Below, piece after piece: positions 18,343 through 28,162 of a stretch of 64,000 nucleotides of DNA. The stretch's first letter is position 1. Every line of letters starts with the position of its first letter. A program made the translations under genes and the position numbers. Below the pieces are notes generated by a model, which searched no databases, had not been told where the DNA came from, and saw nothing but the letters and a program-made list of their open reading frames with translations. Origin of the DNA: Variovorax paradoxus (GTDB lineage Bacteria > Pseudomonadota > Gammaproteobacteria > Burkholderiales > Burkholderiaceae_C); assembly GCA_016806145.1 (NCBI GenBank), contig CP063167.1:802501-866500 (forward strand), given 5' to 3'.

Positions 18343-18442
18343 AGGTCGATCTCCAATGATGAGCCTGCAGTCTCTCCAACTCGTTCCGGGCCATCCAGAC
18401 ATGGCACTATCCTGGGATCGAGCAATCCTCGGACCGATTCCC

Positions 18443-19213
18443 ATGACCTCCCAAGCAGCGCTAGGCGACTTCCTTTATTCGCGCAGAGCCCGAATGCGGC
18501 CCGAAGCTGTCGGTCTGCCCAGCGGTCCACGTCGTCGCACACCCGGCTTGCGTCGCGAAGAAGTGGCCGAGCGCGCCGGCATTTCGACGGATTGGTATGT
18601 TCGACTCGAGCAAGGTCGCATGGTGAGCCCATCGAGCAGCACCATCGACGCGTTGGCCCACGCACTGCGCCTTGATGCGCAGGAGCATGCCCACCTTCGA
18701 CAACTTGCCGGCCACGCGCCAGCAAAGACGTTCGTGCGCGAAACGGTGCCGCAGACGATTCGCAAGATCGTCGCCGGCCTGCCCCATCCGGCGTATGTCA
18801 CCGGCCAGCGCTGGGATCTTCTCGCATGGAACGACGCGACGATCGAGCTGTTCTGCGACTTCAACGCCCTGCCGAAGGTCGAGCGGAACATCCTTGTGTT
18901 CGTCTTCGCCGATCCGCGGGCGCGTGCCCTCTTCGGCGACGGCTGGCCGACCGTCGCACGTGCCATGTTGGCGCAGTTTCGTGCCGTGCACGACCTTTGG
19001 GCCGGGGATCCGGCCTTTGCCGAGCTGGTCGAGCGGCTGCACGAATCGAGTTCGGAATTCGTCGTTTGGTGGCCAGACCACGACATTCGCGCACCTTTGT
19101 CCGGACGCAAGACGTTGCACCACCCGACCAACGGCTTGATGCGCTTCGATCACGCCAGCTTCCAGGCAAACGACAATCCGGCGCTGAAGCTGGTCATCTA
19201 CACGCCAGCTTGA
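18443..19213 (+). CDS. XRE-family regulator with MmyB-like ligand-binding domain
   Basis: 256 residues from ATG at 18443. The N-terminal helix-turn-helix (about 5-75) has the MmyB-type signature RTPGLRREEVAERAGISTDWYVRLEQGR. The C-terminal PAS-like domain (about 95-255) has AYVTGQRWDLLAWNDA and ends with KLVIYTPA. Such regulators often sit divergently next to a single SDR or MDR oxidoreductase and control it. The arrangement here fits that. Region 19214-19623 downstream contains no gene I can support. Confidence 0.9.
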   Translation: MTSQAALGDFLYSRRARMRPEAVGLPSGPRRRTPGLRREEVAERAGISTDWYVRLEQGRMVSPSSSTIDALAHALRLDAQEHAHLRQLAGHAPAKTFVRETVPQTIRKIVAGLPHPAYVTGQRWDLLAWNDATIELFCDFNALPKVERNILVFVFADPRARALFGDGWPTVARAMLAQFRAVHDLWAGDPAFAELVERLHESSSEFVVWWPDHDIRAPLSGRKTLHHPTNGLMRFDHASFQANDNPALKLVIYTPA

Positions 19214-19623
19214 CAGCCGCAGCTTCGGCGTCCGCTTTGCATGCGAAAACAAAGTTTTGTCGACGACTTTTCGGTTACTCGCTACGGGTGACCGCTCGCA
19301 TGCCGACGCCAGTGTGAACGACACACGGCAAGGCACGGTTCTCAGCCAAATTCTCTCTCAGCAAAGCGTCAGAGCCGGCTTGGAGCAATGTCGCTCGAGC
19401 AGGCGAGCTCCACCGGTCTGAGCGAGGATCTGTCGCACGGCCCCCTGCGACCCATCAAACAGGTGAGCGGTCTGATGAAGGGTTCAGCCAGTTTTCCGGC
19501 ACTTCGGCATCAATGCCACCTGGCTGTTCCAGCAGCAGGTTCGTACCCGGAACTTCATCTACAACATTCCCTCTGCCTACGCAGTTCATAGCTTAGAGCA
19601 TTGAACGGTTGAATCCACCGTCT

Positions 19624-20403
19624 TCACCGGTAGGGGCGCGCTTGGGTCACGCCACCATCCACCACCAGGGTGGCACCCATCACGTAGTCTCCTGCACGCG
19701 AGGCCAGGAAGATGGCTGCGCCGGCAATGTCGTCCGGCGTGCCGATGCGCCGGGCGGGAATGTGCCCCGACAGTGCCTCCCCATGGTCGCGCGCATTGCG
19801 GTTCATCTCGGAAGGAAACGCCCCGGGCGCAATGGCGCTGACTGCGATGTTGTCCTGCGCCAAGCGCATCGCCATGCGCCGCGTCAGGTGAATCAATCCT
19901 GCCTTGCTCGCGACGTAAGAGTAGTTTTCCTGCGGGTTGAGCCCGATGCCGTCGGTAGAAGCGATGTGAATGATCTTCCCAACCCGCGCTTTTGCCGCGG
20001 CGCGCAGCGGTGCGATGAGCGCCTTCGTCAGGAAGAAAGGCGATTTCAGGTTCAGGTCGACCACTTTGTCCCAGCCGCTCTCCGGAAAAGCATCGAAGTC
20101 TTCACCCCATGCTGCGCCGGCGTTGTTGACCAGGATGTCCAACGTCGATTCATGACGGGCATAGGCATCGGCCATGGCCTGGCAGCCCCCCACCGTGGAC
20201 ACGTCGTGCGGCAGCGAAATGCAGTGGCCCGTGCTCGAGAGTTCTCGCGCGGCCAGGTCGCAGGCTTCGGCCTTTCGCGCACTGATGTAGACGCGTGCGC
20301 CATGTGCAAGAAACCCCTCAGCGATCATGCGGCCTATGCCTCGTGAGCCGCCAGTAATCAGCGCCGTACGGCCCTGCAGCGAGAAAAGATTCTGGACGCT
20401 CAT
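19624..20403 (-). CDS. short-chain dehydrogenase/reductase
   Basis: 259 residues from ATG at 20403. Classical SDR: cofactor loop TGGSRGIG near residue 18, NNAG near 95, catalytic Ser in HIASTDG and the YVASK motif (Y-x-x-x-K), then IAPGAFPSEMN and GATLVVDGG at the end. Cytosolic NAD(P)-dependent oxidoreductase. Its start codon overlaps the stop of the PrpF-like gene by ATGA, so the two are translationally coupled. The pair faces away from the thiolase operon. Substrate unknown, probably a hydroxy- or keto-acid intermediate of the same pathway. Confidence 0.92.
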   Translation of the reverse strand: MSVQNLFSLQGRTALITGGSRGIGRMIAEGFLAHGARVYISARKAEACDLAARELSSTGHCISLPHDVSTVGGCQAMADAYARHESTLDILVNNAGAAWGEDFDAFPESGWDKVVDLNLKSPFFLTKALIAPLRAAAKARVGKIIHIASTDGIGLNPQENYSYVASKAGLIHLTRRMAMRLAQDNIAVSAIAPGAFPSEMNRNARDHGEALSGHIPARRIGTPDDIAGAAIFLASRAGDYVMGATLVVDGGVTQARPYR

Positions 20404-21614
20404 GGCAATGTCGCTACCGCACCGGTGCCTATGGACGTGCTTTGCTCGGCGGGCGCCTCGAGGCGCGATCGCCGCACATAGGCGATTCCGTCGAACAGGC
20501 GGCGCGCCGTGCGCGTGAAGTGCACTTCGCGCACCGACCATTTGTCCTCGCCCGCATGCTCGACATTCGCGAAGATTTTAAGCACCCCGCTCGGATGGCC
20601 AATGCGAATGCGCGTCGGGCCGGCATGCGTGCCGCGCGCTTCGGCTGGAATTGTTCCCGCGATCTGTGCCGCAACAGAGAGGCAGACCGAGCCGCCGCCG
20701 GGGAATGCCTTGTGCATGGCACCACCATTGAGCACCATGCGCGCGACGAAGTCGATCTCTGCTGCCTGCACGACGCGGTTTCCGGCAATGGTCCGGTAAT
20801 CCTGCGCTTCGCTAATCAAGATCTGGTATGGCGTGAGGATCCCCGACGACGGAAGATTGCAACGTTCGACGACCCAGCGCCTCACCTCCTCGGCCATCTC
20901 GTAGATCTCGGAACCGAGCTGCCCCGGCAGTTCCGTGCCACTGATTCCCAAGTCCGCCGCGCGAATGAACACACATGCCGTGCCTACATCGACCACCGAC
21001 ACAGGTATTTCGCGGCCGAGCCTCGATACATGTACCCAATCGCGCGCCTGCCCCGTGGGCAGGAGCTTTCCGGTCGTGGAGCCGCTGGTATCGGAGTAAT
21101 CCAGTGCCACCTCTGCGCCGGTTCCCGGCACACCATCCACTTCGCTATCGCCCTCCACACGCGGCTCGCCGTCGGCGCATTGCACGGACATCCGAAGGAT
21201 CTTTCCGGTGTTCGTGTTGTGCACCCGAACGGTGGTGACGGGTTCTTGCACAGGAACCAGCTGCTCCTGCAGCGCATAGACCCCTGTGGCCGATGAAATG
21301 TTGCCGCAGACAATCTCGAAACTGACGGTTGGCTGGTCGATGCCGATCTGCACGAAGGTGTAGTCGATGTCTGCATCGGGTCGCGACGGCGGCCCGATGA
21401 TGGCGCACTTGCTCGTCAAGATGTCGGCGCCGCCGAGCCCATCGATCTGACGCACGTCCGGGCTGCCGAACAAAGCCAGCAGGAATCGAAGGCGCGCATC
21501 CTCATCGGCGGGCACATCTTGCTGCGAGAGAAAAACAGCCTTGCTCGTGCCACCGCGCATCAAGGTGACCGGTACGTTGATTTGTTCTTTCATCGGCCCA
21601 GTATGCAGTTGCAT
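20400..21614 (-). CDS. PrpF-family isomerase (methylaconitate / 4-oxalomesaconate tautomerase type)
   Basis: 404 residues from the ATG at 21614, preceded by AAAGGA; starts at 21593 or 21647 are possible. The family start VTLMRGGTSKAVFLSQQDVP is clear, followed by GLGGADILTSKCAII and the paired diaminopimelate-epimerase-like halves, with AEIDFVARMVLNGGAMHKAFPGG near the end. PrpF proteins move double bonds in tricarboxylic acids such as methylaconitate or 4-oxalomesaconate. It heads the small minus-strand operon with the SDR, back to back with the OB-fold/thiolase operon. Exact substrate not determinable. Confidence 0.88.
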   Translation of the reverse strand: MQLHTGPMKEQINVPVTLMRGGTSKAVFLSQQDVPADEDARLRFLLALFGSPDVRQIDGLGGADILTSKCAIIGPPSRPDADIDYTFVQIGIDQPTVSFEIVCGNISSATGVYALQEQLVPVQEPVTTVRVHNTNTGKILRMSVQCADGEPRVEGDSEVDGVPGTGAEVALDYSDTSGSTTGKLLPTGQARDWVHVSRLGREIPVSVVDVGTACVFIRAADLGISGTELPGQLGSEIYEMAEEVRRWVVERCNLPSSGILTPYQILISEAQDYRTIAGNRVVQAAEIDFVARMVLNGGAMHKAFPGGGSVCLSVAAQIAGTIPAEARGTHAGPTRIRIGHPSGVLKIFANVEHAGEDKWSVREVHFTRTARRLFDGIAYVRRSRLEAPAEQSTSIGTGAVATLP

Positions 21615-21782
21615 TCGGCCCGCTGTCCTTTCAGTTTGGCTGGCCATTGTTTAGCCAGTCTGATTGCTTCGAATGCTTTAGCGCCGCTAAAGAATGCCGA
21701 GCAGAAATCCAATGACCACGACGGCTTTCGTCTCAATACTTCCTGTCGCTGTGGCCAGTTCCACACGAACAGGAGACACTTT

Positions 21783-22139
21783 TTGAAGATCATCAAGCGA
21801 ACGGAATCCCCTTTCCGTGACACCCCCGGCGGCATGGTGCTTGTCGCCACACGCATGGCGAGCCAGCCACCCCAGTTCCCGCCGATCGAATTCGTTCACG
21901 ACGACCAGAAGGTCGAAGAGGTCGAACTCGGCCCCACGGGCTCCCTCTACAGCTTCACGATCGTCCACCCCGGCAAGGAGAAGCAGCCCTATGGCCTGGC
22001 CATGGTCGACTTCGCGCCCGGCGTTCGTGCGTTCGGGCGACTGCTGTTCGGCAACCAGCCGCCCGCCATCGCCAGCCGCCTGCGGGTGGTGCCCTTCACG
22101 TTGCCGGACGGCACCCCCGACTATGCCTTCCAGGAGTAA
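21783..22139 (+). CDS. DUF35-type OB-fold protein, thiolase partner
   Basis: 118 residues from a TTG at 21783 that has an AGGAGA site at the right distance; no ATG lies upstream in a sensible place. The C-terminal two thirds is the OB-fold of DUF35/ChsH2 proteins (GSLYSFTIVHPGK, VDFAPGVRAFGRLLFG, LRVVPFTLPDG). The usual N-terminal zinc-ribbon cysteines are missing. Such proteins bind to SCP-x-type thiolases or hydratases and supply part of the active complex. The thiolase gene starts 6 bp downstream, supporting that partnership. Confidence 0.82.
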   Translation: MKIIKRTESPFRDTPGGMVLVATRMASQPPQFPPIEFVHDDQKVEEVELGPTGSLYSFTIVHPGKEKQPYGLAMVDFAPGVRAFGRLLFGNQPPAIASRLRVVPFTLPDGTPDYAFQE

Positions 22140-22145
22140 TGCGAG

Positions 22146-23282
22146 ATGAAGCAACCACTGATCACCGGGGTCGGTATCACGGACTTCGGGCGCTTTCCTG
22201 AATTGACCGAAGAGGCCATGGCCCAGGCAGCAATTCTCGATGCCCTGGCCGATGCCGGCACGCAGCTTTCGGAGGTGCAGGCGTTCTACTGCGGCAACGC
22301 GCTCGGAGCCATGCTGCCCGGCCAGCGTACATTGCGCGAGCTGCACGTCAACGGCGGTGCTGTCTACAACGTGGACAACGCTTGCTCCAGCGGCGCCACT
22401 GCGTTGAATCTCGCGCTGCAGGCGCTCAAGGTCGGCCAGTACGACACCGTGGTGGTGTTCGGCATGGATCACCTGAGCAGCCTCGGTGGCGGGCCGCTGC
22501 CGCTCAGCCAGAAGGACTGGAACAACCGGCGCGGAATGATCATGCCGGCCCTGTACGCCATGCGCGCAAGGCGATACATGCACGATCACGGCCTTACGCT
22601 TGAGACGCTGGCGGACATCTCCGTCAAGAATCGAAAGCACGGTGTCCTGAATCCCATCGCCACGTTCGCCAAGCTGGCGAGCCGCGAGGAGATCTTGGCG
22701 TCCCGCCCGGTGGCCGAGCCGCTCACTCTGCTCCAGTGCTGCCCCGCGGTGGTCGATGGGGCGGCGGCGCTGGTGCTCAGCACCAAGCCTTCCAAGGGCG
22801 TCGCAACGCCCGTCCGAGTGCTGGCGTCGGTGGTGCAGTCTGGCTTGTTCGAAACCTCACCTGTCGACATGACTGAGGCCGAGATCACCGCGCGTGCCGC
22901 CAGGCTAGCCTATGAACAAGCCGGCATCGGACCGCAGGATCTCAGTCTGCTGGAGGTGCACGACGCGTTCACCATCTCCGAACTGCTCTACTACGAGGCC
23001 CTCGGACTTTGCAGCCGAGGCGATGCGGCGATCCTCCTGCAGAGCGGTGCAACCACGCTTGGCGGACGCGTGCCGGTCAACCCCAGCGGCGGACTGATCG
23101 CCAAGGGGCATCCGCCCGGAGCGACAGGTGTCGCACAGGTCGTCGAAGTCTGCGAGCAACTGCAAGGCCGTGCCGGCGCAAGGCAGGTCCACGCAGCACG
23201 CATCGGCCTCACGCAGGTGACAGGCGGAGGCATCTGGGGCGTGGACCACGCCGCCTGCTCCATCAACATTCTTTCGCTTTGA
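22146..23282 (+). CDS. SCP-x/lipid-transfer-type thiolase
   Basis: 378 residues. Catalytic residues are present: nucleophile C80 in NVDNACSSGATALN, H in EVHDAFTISELL and H in KGHPPGATG. The second cysteine loop of classical thiolases is replaced, as is usual for the lipid-transfer/SCP-x subgroup that works with DUF35 partners in beta-keto thiolysis or retro-aldol cleavage. It sits in an operon with the OB-fold protein, an SDR, a CoA-transferase and a crotonase. Confidence 0.93.
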   Translation: MKQPLITGVGITDFGRFPELTEEAMAQAAILDALADAGTQLSEVQAFYCGNALGAMLPGQRTLRELHVNGGAVYNVDNACSSGATALNLALQALKVGQYDTVVVFGMDHLSSLGGGPLPLSQKDWNNRRGMIMPALYAMRARRYMHDHGLTLETLADISVKNRKHGVLNPIATFAKLASREEILASRPVAEPLTLLQCCPAVVDGAAALVLSTKPSKGVATPVRVLASVVQSGLFETSPVDMTEAEITARAARLAYEQAGIGPQDLSLLEVHDAFTISELLYYEALGLCSRGDAAILLQSGATTLGGRVPVNPSGGLIAKGHPPGATGVAQVVEVCEQLQGRAGARQVHAARIGLTQVTGGGIWGVDHAACSINILSL

Positions 23283-23293
23283 TCGCAAGTACC

Positions 23294-24073
23294 ATGAACC
23301 TTACAAGCACAAGTGCGCCTGCATCGCTACACGGCCTCGTTGCCGTCGTGACCGGTGGCGCCAAGGGCATCGGCCTCGGCATCGCCCGCGAGCTCGCACA
23401 GGCCGGATGCCGCATCGCGCTCTGGGACTTTGATGAGAAAGCGCTGGAGGGAGCAGAGCTTGCCCTTTCGGGCGAGGGCTTCAATGTGCGGACCTTCAAG
23501 GTCGACGTCAGCTCGGTGGAGCAGGTGGAGGCGGCCGTGGCCCGGCTTCTCGCGTCTCATGGCCGCATCGACATCTTGGTCAACAACGCAGGCATCGGTG
23601 GCGACAAGCTCGTCTCCAAGATGGATCTCGCATTCTGGACCCGCGTGATCGAGGTCAACCTTCATTCGCAGTTCATCTGCTCCAAGGCAGTACTGGCGCA
23701 AATGGCAGAGAACCGGTTCGGCCGCATCATCAACATCGGCTCGCGCGCATGGCTGGGCAACCGCGGCCAGGCGGCCTACTCCGCCTCCAAGGGAGCGGTG
23801 GTAAGCCTGACACGCTCGCTAGCGCTCGAATATGCGCGCAAGGGCATCACCGTGAACGCCATCGCTCCCGGCATCGTGGAGACGCCGCTGTTCGAAACGC
23901 TGACCGAGGAAGTCCGACAGAGCCTTCACAAGACCGTACCGATGGAACGCATTGGCCAGCCCGAGGACATCGGCCGCGCCGTCCGGTTCTTCGCGGAACC
24001 CGGCTCGAGCTACGTCACCGGCCAGCTCCTGTACGTCTGCGGCGGGCGCAGCCTCGGCAGTCCCTCCGTATAG
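23294..24073 (+). CDS. short-chain dehydrogenase (3-hydroxyacyl type)
   Basis: 259 residues from ATG at 23294. SDR motifs: TGGAKGIGLGIARELAQAG, NNAGIGGD, IINIGSRAWLGNRGQAAYSASK (Ser and Y-x-x-x-K), and NAIAPGIVETPLF. An acidic residue at the end of the second strand (WDFDE) suggests NAD preference. In this operon it most likely oxidises a 3-hydroxyacyl-CoA before the thiolase step, an inference from context only. Eleven bases separate it from the thiolase gene. Confidence 0.92.
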   Translation: MNLTSTSAPASLHGLVAVVTGGAKGIGLGIARELAQAGCRIALWDFDEKALEGAELALSGEGFNVRTFKVDVSSVEQVEAAVARLLASHGRIDILVNNAGIGGDKLVSKMDLAFWTRVIEVNLHSQFICSKAVLAQMAENRFGRIINIGSRAWLGNRGQAAYSASKGAVVSLTRSLALEYARKGITVNAIAPGIVETPLFETLTEEVRQSLHKTVPMERIGQPEDIGRAVRFFAEPGSSYVTGQLLYVCGGRSLGSPSV

Positions 24074-24119
24074 CACGTCGACATCACGACATGAGCAATC
24101 CGACAAAACGGAAGGTCGC

Positions 24120-25310
24120 ATGCTTGCCAATGCATTGAGCGGTTTGAAAGTGATCGACTTCACGCAGGTGATGGCTGGTCCGACCTGCACGCTGTGCATG
24201 GCGGACCTGGGCGCCGACGTCGTAAAGATCGAGGCGCCCGTCGGCGATCTTTCGCGAGCCCTTTCGCCCTGGGTCCACGGCGAGGGAGTTGCCTTCCTGG
24301 CGCTCAATCGCAACAAGCGCAGTGTGGTGCTCGATCTCAAACACCCAACGCACTTGCAGGCGGCGCAGGCGCTGGTCGCGCAGGCGGATGTGCTGGTGGA
24401 GAGCTTTCGCCCGGGCGTCATGGCGCGCTTGGGGCTGGACTATGCTGCGGTGTCGGCGGACAACCCGCGCCTCATCTACTGCTCGGTCTCAGCGTATGGC
24501 CAGCACGGCGACAGCAAGGATCTTCCCGGGGTCGACGGTGTGCTTCAGGCCGTGAGCGGCCTGATGAGCGTCACCGGCGCACGCGATGGGGAGCCGTGCA
24601 AGGTGCCGGTGCCGGTGGTCGACTTGGTCACAGGGTCGCTGGCGGCCATCGCAGTCCTAGCCGCCCTCGCGGACCGCCAACGCACAGGACACGGGCAGCA
24701 CGTCGAAGCCAGCATGTTCGCCAGCGCCATCGCGCTTCAGCACGTGAGTCTCGCGTCCTACTTCGCGGACGGCGTTGTGCCCGGACCGCAAGGGCATGCA
24801 GCGCCATATTCGACTCCGAATGAGGCCCTGCGCTGCGCTGACGGATGGATCATGGTGGCCGCCTATCACCCCGCACGGTGGCAGGCTTTGTGTTCAGCCA
24901 TCGGGGCACCGGAACTGGCCTGCGATCCACGGTTCGCTGACAACAAGAGCCGACTCCAGCATCGCGAGACACTGCTGCGCCTGCTCGAAGGGCGCATGCT
25001 CGCGCAGCCCCGCGCCTTCTGGCTGGAGAGGTTCGCAGCCGTCGACATCATCTGCGGCCCCATCAACAACTACGCGGAGGTGGCGCAGTCAGCGCCTTTC
25101 CTCGAAGCGGCCCTCGCCGAGCAGCTGGAGCACCCGACCGCCGGGCTGATGACGCTGCCTCGCAGCGTCATCAGCGCCGTCGGCGAGCGGCCCCGGGCGA
25201 GACGTCCAGCCCCCACCCTGGGCCAGCACACCCGTGAGGTGCTGGCCGAACTCGGCATGCCAGCCGCAACCGTCGATGCGGTGATCCCCCTCAGCCCTTC
25301 CCAGAATTGA
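24120..25310 (+). CDS. CaiB/BaiF family III CoA-transferase
   Basis: 396 residues from ATG at 24120 with GGAAGG just upstream. Family features: [20 protein letters not shown] at the start, [27 protein letters not shown], and the region with the catalytic aspartate ([15 protein letters not shown]) near residue 145. These enzymes swap CoA between a CoA-thioester and a free acid, so this gene probably activates the pathway substrate. Same operon as the thiolase and crotonase. Confidence 0.94.
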   Translation: MLANALSGLKVIDFTQVMAGPTCTLCMADLGADVVKIEAPVGDLSRALSPWVHGEGVAFLALNRNKRSVVLDLKHPTHLQAAQALVAQADVLVESFRPGVMARLGLDYAAVSADNPRLIYCSVSAYGQHGDSKDLPGVDGVLQAVSGLMSVTGARDGEPCKVPVPVVDLVTGSLAAIAVLAALADRQRTGHGQHVEASMFASAIALQHVSLASYFADGVVPGPQGHAAPYSTPNEALRCADGWIMVAAYHPARWQALCSAIGAPELACDPRFADNKSRLQHRETLLRLLEGRMLAQPRAFWLERFAAVDIICGPINNYAEVAQSAPFLEAALAEQLEHPTAGLMTLPRSVISAVGERPRARRPAPTLGQHTREVLAELGMPAATVDAVIPLSPSQN

Positions 25311-25318
25311 GCACAGCT

Positions 25319-26095
25319 ATGCCCATCGTGAAGACCGTCCAGAACGGCGTCGCCGTCGTCACCCTGAATCGGCCCGAAGCCATGAACTCCATCGACCCGG
25401 AATCAAACGAGCAATTGCTCGAGATCTGGGACGAGGTGTCGAACAACGAGGACATCCGCGTGCTGGTCCTCACGGGTGCGGGCGAGCGCGCCTTCTGCAC
25501 AGGCGCGGACCTCAAGAAGACCATGCCGCCCGCCGACAGCGCAGCACGGCAGGTCTTTCGCTGCGGCACTGGGCATTTCAACTTCGGCACGCTGCAGACA
25601 GACAAGCCCGTCATCGCCGCCATCAATGGCTACGCTCTGGGCGGCGGGCTGGAGCTGGCCTTGCTGGCGGACATACGCATCTGCTCTGATAACGCCCAGT
25701 TCGGCTTGCCGGAAGTGCGGGTCGGCAGCATCCCAGGCGCCGGCGGCACGCAGCGTCTTATCCGCGCAATCAGCCAGTCGGACGCGATGTGGATGCTGCT
25801 CACCGGAGAACGCATCGACGCCGCGGAAGCGCTGCGCATCGGGTTGGTCAGCAAGGTGGTGCCCTTTTCCGAATTGCAGCAATCAGCCATGCAGCTCGCA
25901 GGCGCGATGGCAGCCAATGCCCCGCTCGCGATGACCGCTGCAAAGCGCCTCGCGATGAATGGACGCGAGCTGCCGCTGGCAGGCGGGCTGGCCCTGGAGC
26001 GCCAGGCCTTCGGGCTGCTCAGGGATAGCGAGGATCGGCTGGAAGGGCGTCGCGCCTTCGCCGAGAAGCGCCACCCCGTTTTTCGCGGCCGTTGA
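25319..26095 (+). CDS. enoyl-CoA hydratase/isomerase (crotonase) family protein
   Basis: 258 residues from ATG at 25319; a TTG at 25307 overlapping the previous stop is the alternative. The crotonase oxyanion loops and both catalytic glutamates are present ([15 protein letters not shown] and [19 protein letters not shown]). It is expected to hydrate an enoyl-CoA formed in the pathway. No acyl-CoA dehydrogenase is present in this operon, so the unsaturated CoA would have to come from an already unsaturated substrate or an enzyme elsewhere. Confidence 0.92.
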   Translation: MPIVKTVQNGVAVVTLNRPEAMNSIDPESNEQLLEIWDEVSNNEDIRVLVLTGAGERAFCTGADLKKTMPPADSAARQVFRCGTGHFNFGTLQTDKPVIAAINGYALGGGLELALLADIRICSDNAQFGLPEVRVGSIPGAGGTQRLIRAISQSDAMWMLLTGERIDAAEALRIGLVSKVVPFSELQQSAMQLAGAMAANAPLAMTAAKRLAMNGRELPLAGGLALERQAFGLLRDSEDRLEGRRAFAEKRHPVFRGR

Positions 26096-26202
26096 AACTC
26101 CTTGCCCGGAAGACGAATGCGCCTCTGGGCAAGCCTTCCATTTGCTCGCACGCGCGATTCGACACTCGAACAACCGATGTGAGCGTTCTTCTGGAGCAGC
26201 TC

Positions 26203-27186
26203 TTGAAGACACCGCGTACCGCCTGGCTCAACAACCTCGCACTTATCGTTGCCGCGTTCGTCGGCGCATCACCGGCCCTCGGGCAGCAAGCCGACCGTCC
26301 ACCCGCCAGGATCCTGGTTGGCTTCTCGCCCGGCGGCACGCTCGACGTGGTGACGCGCGCGCTTGCAGATCAATTGCATGGCCCGCTTGGTCGCACCGTG
26401 GTGGTGGAAAACAAGCCTGGCGCGGGCGGGAAGATCGCGATCGATGCGATGCGGGCCGCCCCTGCCGACGGGAGCGTGGCGATGCTGTGCCCCGACTTCT
26501 TCACATCGATCTACCCCTTCGTCTTCAACAAGATCAACTACAACCCGCAGAGAGACATCCTGCCGGTATCGACGGTGGTCGAGTTCCCAATGGCGCTGGC
26601 CGTGCCCTCCTCCTCGCCCATCAAGACCTTCGGCGAATATGCCCCATGGGTACGTGCGCATCCGGACAAAGCCAACTTCGGCCACGCCGCATCGGGCGGC
26701 CCGACGCATTTCCTGGGACTTCAGATCGCCAGGATCATCGGGACACCGCTGCAGGACATCCCTTTTCCGGGTGCGGCGCCCATGATCGTGAACCTGACTG
26801 GCGCCAATGTCGCGGCGGGCACGTCCACGGTCGGAGACTTTGCGCAGCACCACAACGCTGGCAAGCTGCGCGTGCTGGCTGTCACCTCCGCAGAGCGCTC
26901 GCCGCTACTGCCGAACGTGCCGACCTTCGGCGAACTCGGCCGCAAGGAACTCACCGCGGTCGGGGTGCTTGCCATATGCTTGGCACCTGGCACGCCGACC
27001 GGGGTGGTCTCCGAGTGGAGCGCCGCCGTGCGCACGGCGGCTGCCACCGAACAGTTCTCGAGCAGGGTTCGCAAGCTCGGCTTCATGAACACGGAAAGCT
27101 CGCCTGACGAAGCGCGCGCCCGGTTCGCCGAAATGCGCGGGTTCTGGGAACCGATCGTCAAGGCCTCGGGATTCAAAGCCGACTAG
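26203..27186 (+). CDS. Bug/TctC-family periplasmic solute receptor
   Basis: 327 residues from a TTG at 26203, chosen because GGAG precedes it and the product then begins with a signal peptide (hydrophobic NNLALIVAAFVGASPALG, cleavage after Ala-Leu-Gly). The annotation start at 26092 would bury the signal. Bug signatures: RILVGFSPGGTLDVVTRALA, VVENKPGAGG and the PFPGAAPMIVNLTG loop. Receptors of this family capture carboxylates in the periplasm. No TctA/TctB membrane genes are nearby, as is common for Bug proteins. Last gene of the plus-strand operon. Confidence 0.9.
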   Translation: MKTPRTAWLNNLALIVAAFVGASPALGQQADRPPARILVGFSPGGTLDVVTRALADQLHGPLGRTVVVENKPGAGGKIAIDAMRAAPADGSVAMLCPDFFTSIYPFVFNKINYNPQRDILPVSTVVEFPMALAVPSSSPIKTFGEYAPWVRAHPDKANFGHAASGGPTHFLGLQIARIIGTPLQDIPFPGAAPMIVNLTGANVAAGTSTVGDFAQHHNAGKLRVLAVTSAERSPLLPNVPTFGELGRKELTAVGVLAICLAPGTPTGVVSEWSAAVRTAAATEQFSSRVRKLGFMNTESSPDEARARFAEMRGFWEPIVKASGFKAD

Positions 27187-27212
27187 GCGATGGCGCGCTG
27201 CTCGCGGCGCGC

Positions 27213-28085
27213 CTAGCGCACCGAGCGGATCCAGTCCCGAAAGAGCCGAACCGGCGCCGTGGCCGCTTTCAACGGGTCGCAGACCAGGTAGTAGCCGAGC
27301 TCTGTCTTCGCGACATGGTCCACCGCAACCACGAGGCGCCCGGTGCGCAGGTCGTCTTGCACGTAGGCCCGCTGCGCCATCGCCACGCCCAGGCCGTCCG
27401 CTGCAGCCTGATAGCACAACGCGGCATTCGCCAACGCGATGCCCGGCAGACTTGGAGTGTTCAGCAGGCCGGCCGAACCGAGCCACAGCGGCCAGGCTTG
27501 AGGGCGCAGCATGGAGTGCAGCAGGTCGGCTCGCAGCAGATCGCTAGGCTCCTGGAACTGTTCCGCCAGGACGGGTGTGCAGACCGGGACGAACTCATCG
27601 TCGAAAAGGTGGTCCAGCTCGACATCGGCCCACTCGCCCATCCCGTGCCGAATCGCGCAGTCCGCGCCTTCAAGCCGGACATCATCCGCAAGTGCAATCG
27701 TTGCGATCTCCAGCGCGATGTCGGGGTGAAGCGCATGGAAGCCGTGCAGGCGGGGAACCAGCCAGCGAATGGCGATGCTCGGAGGCACCTTGAGACGCAG
27801 CCGCTGCTCCCGCTGGCTGTCCGCCAGGTCGCCCAACGCTTCGTGCAGCCGATCGAACGCGTCACAGACGCGGGTGGCGAGTCGTTCGCCCACCGCGGTG
27901 AGCTCGATCTCGCGACCGGCCTTCTGGAAAAGTTGCACGCCGAGCCCCGTTTCAAGCTGCTTGATCTGCTGGCTAACGGCTCCTGGCGTGACGTGGAGCA
28001 ACTGCGCGGCTCGCGACACGCCTTTGGCCCGATACACCGCATCGAACGCCCGCAGGGGGCTCAGGAGTGCGCGAAGGTTCTGCAT
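27213..28085 (-). CDS. LysR-family regulator, GcvA-like
   Basis: 290 residues from ATG at 28085. The winged HTH (about 8-65) contains FDAVYRAKGVSRAAQLLHVTPGAVSQQIKQLETGLG, followed by the effector domain with IALEIATIALADDVRLEGADCAIRHG, typical of the GcvA/DsdC branch. It faces the CoA-thioester operon convergently and lies 77 bp downstream of livF on the same strand, so it might be read from the pic/liv transcript. Its target could be either cluster. Confidence 0.9.
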   Translation of the reverse strand: MQNLRALLSPLRAFDAVYRAKGVSRAAQLLHVTPGAVSQQIKQLETGLGVQLFQKAGREIELTAVGERLATRVCDAFDRLHEALGDLADSQREQRLRLKVPPSIAIRWLVPRLHGFHALHPDIALEIATIALADDVRLEGADCAIRHGMGEWADVELDHLFDDEFVPVCTPVLAEQFQEPSDLLRADLLHSMLRPQAWPLWLGSAGLLNTPSLPGIALANAALCYQAAADGLGVAMAQRAYVQDDLRTGRLVVAVDHVAKTELGYYLVCDPLKAATAPVRLFRDWIRSVR

Positions 28086-28162
28086 GACAGGATGAGACTG
28101 CCGGCGCACTCAATGTGCGCCGAGGTGGCAGCTGCCTGCCACCGCACTCGCAGGGATTGGCT

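Noticed and set aside
20400..21614. PrpF-like protein as the missing maleate isomerase
   Set aside because: It belongs to the diaminopimelate-epimerase-like fold family and is in a different operon; maleate isomerases are Asp/Glu-racemase-type.
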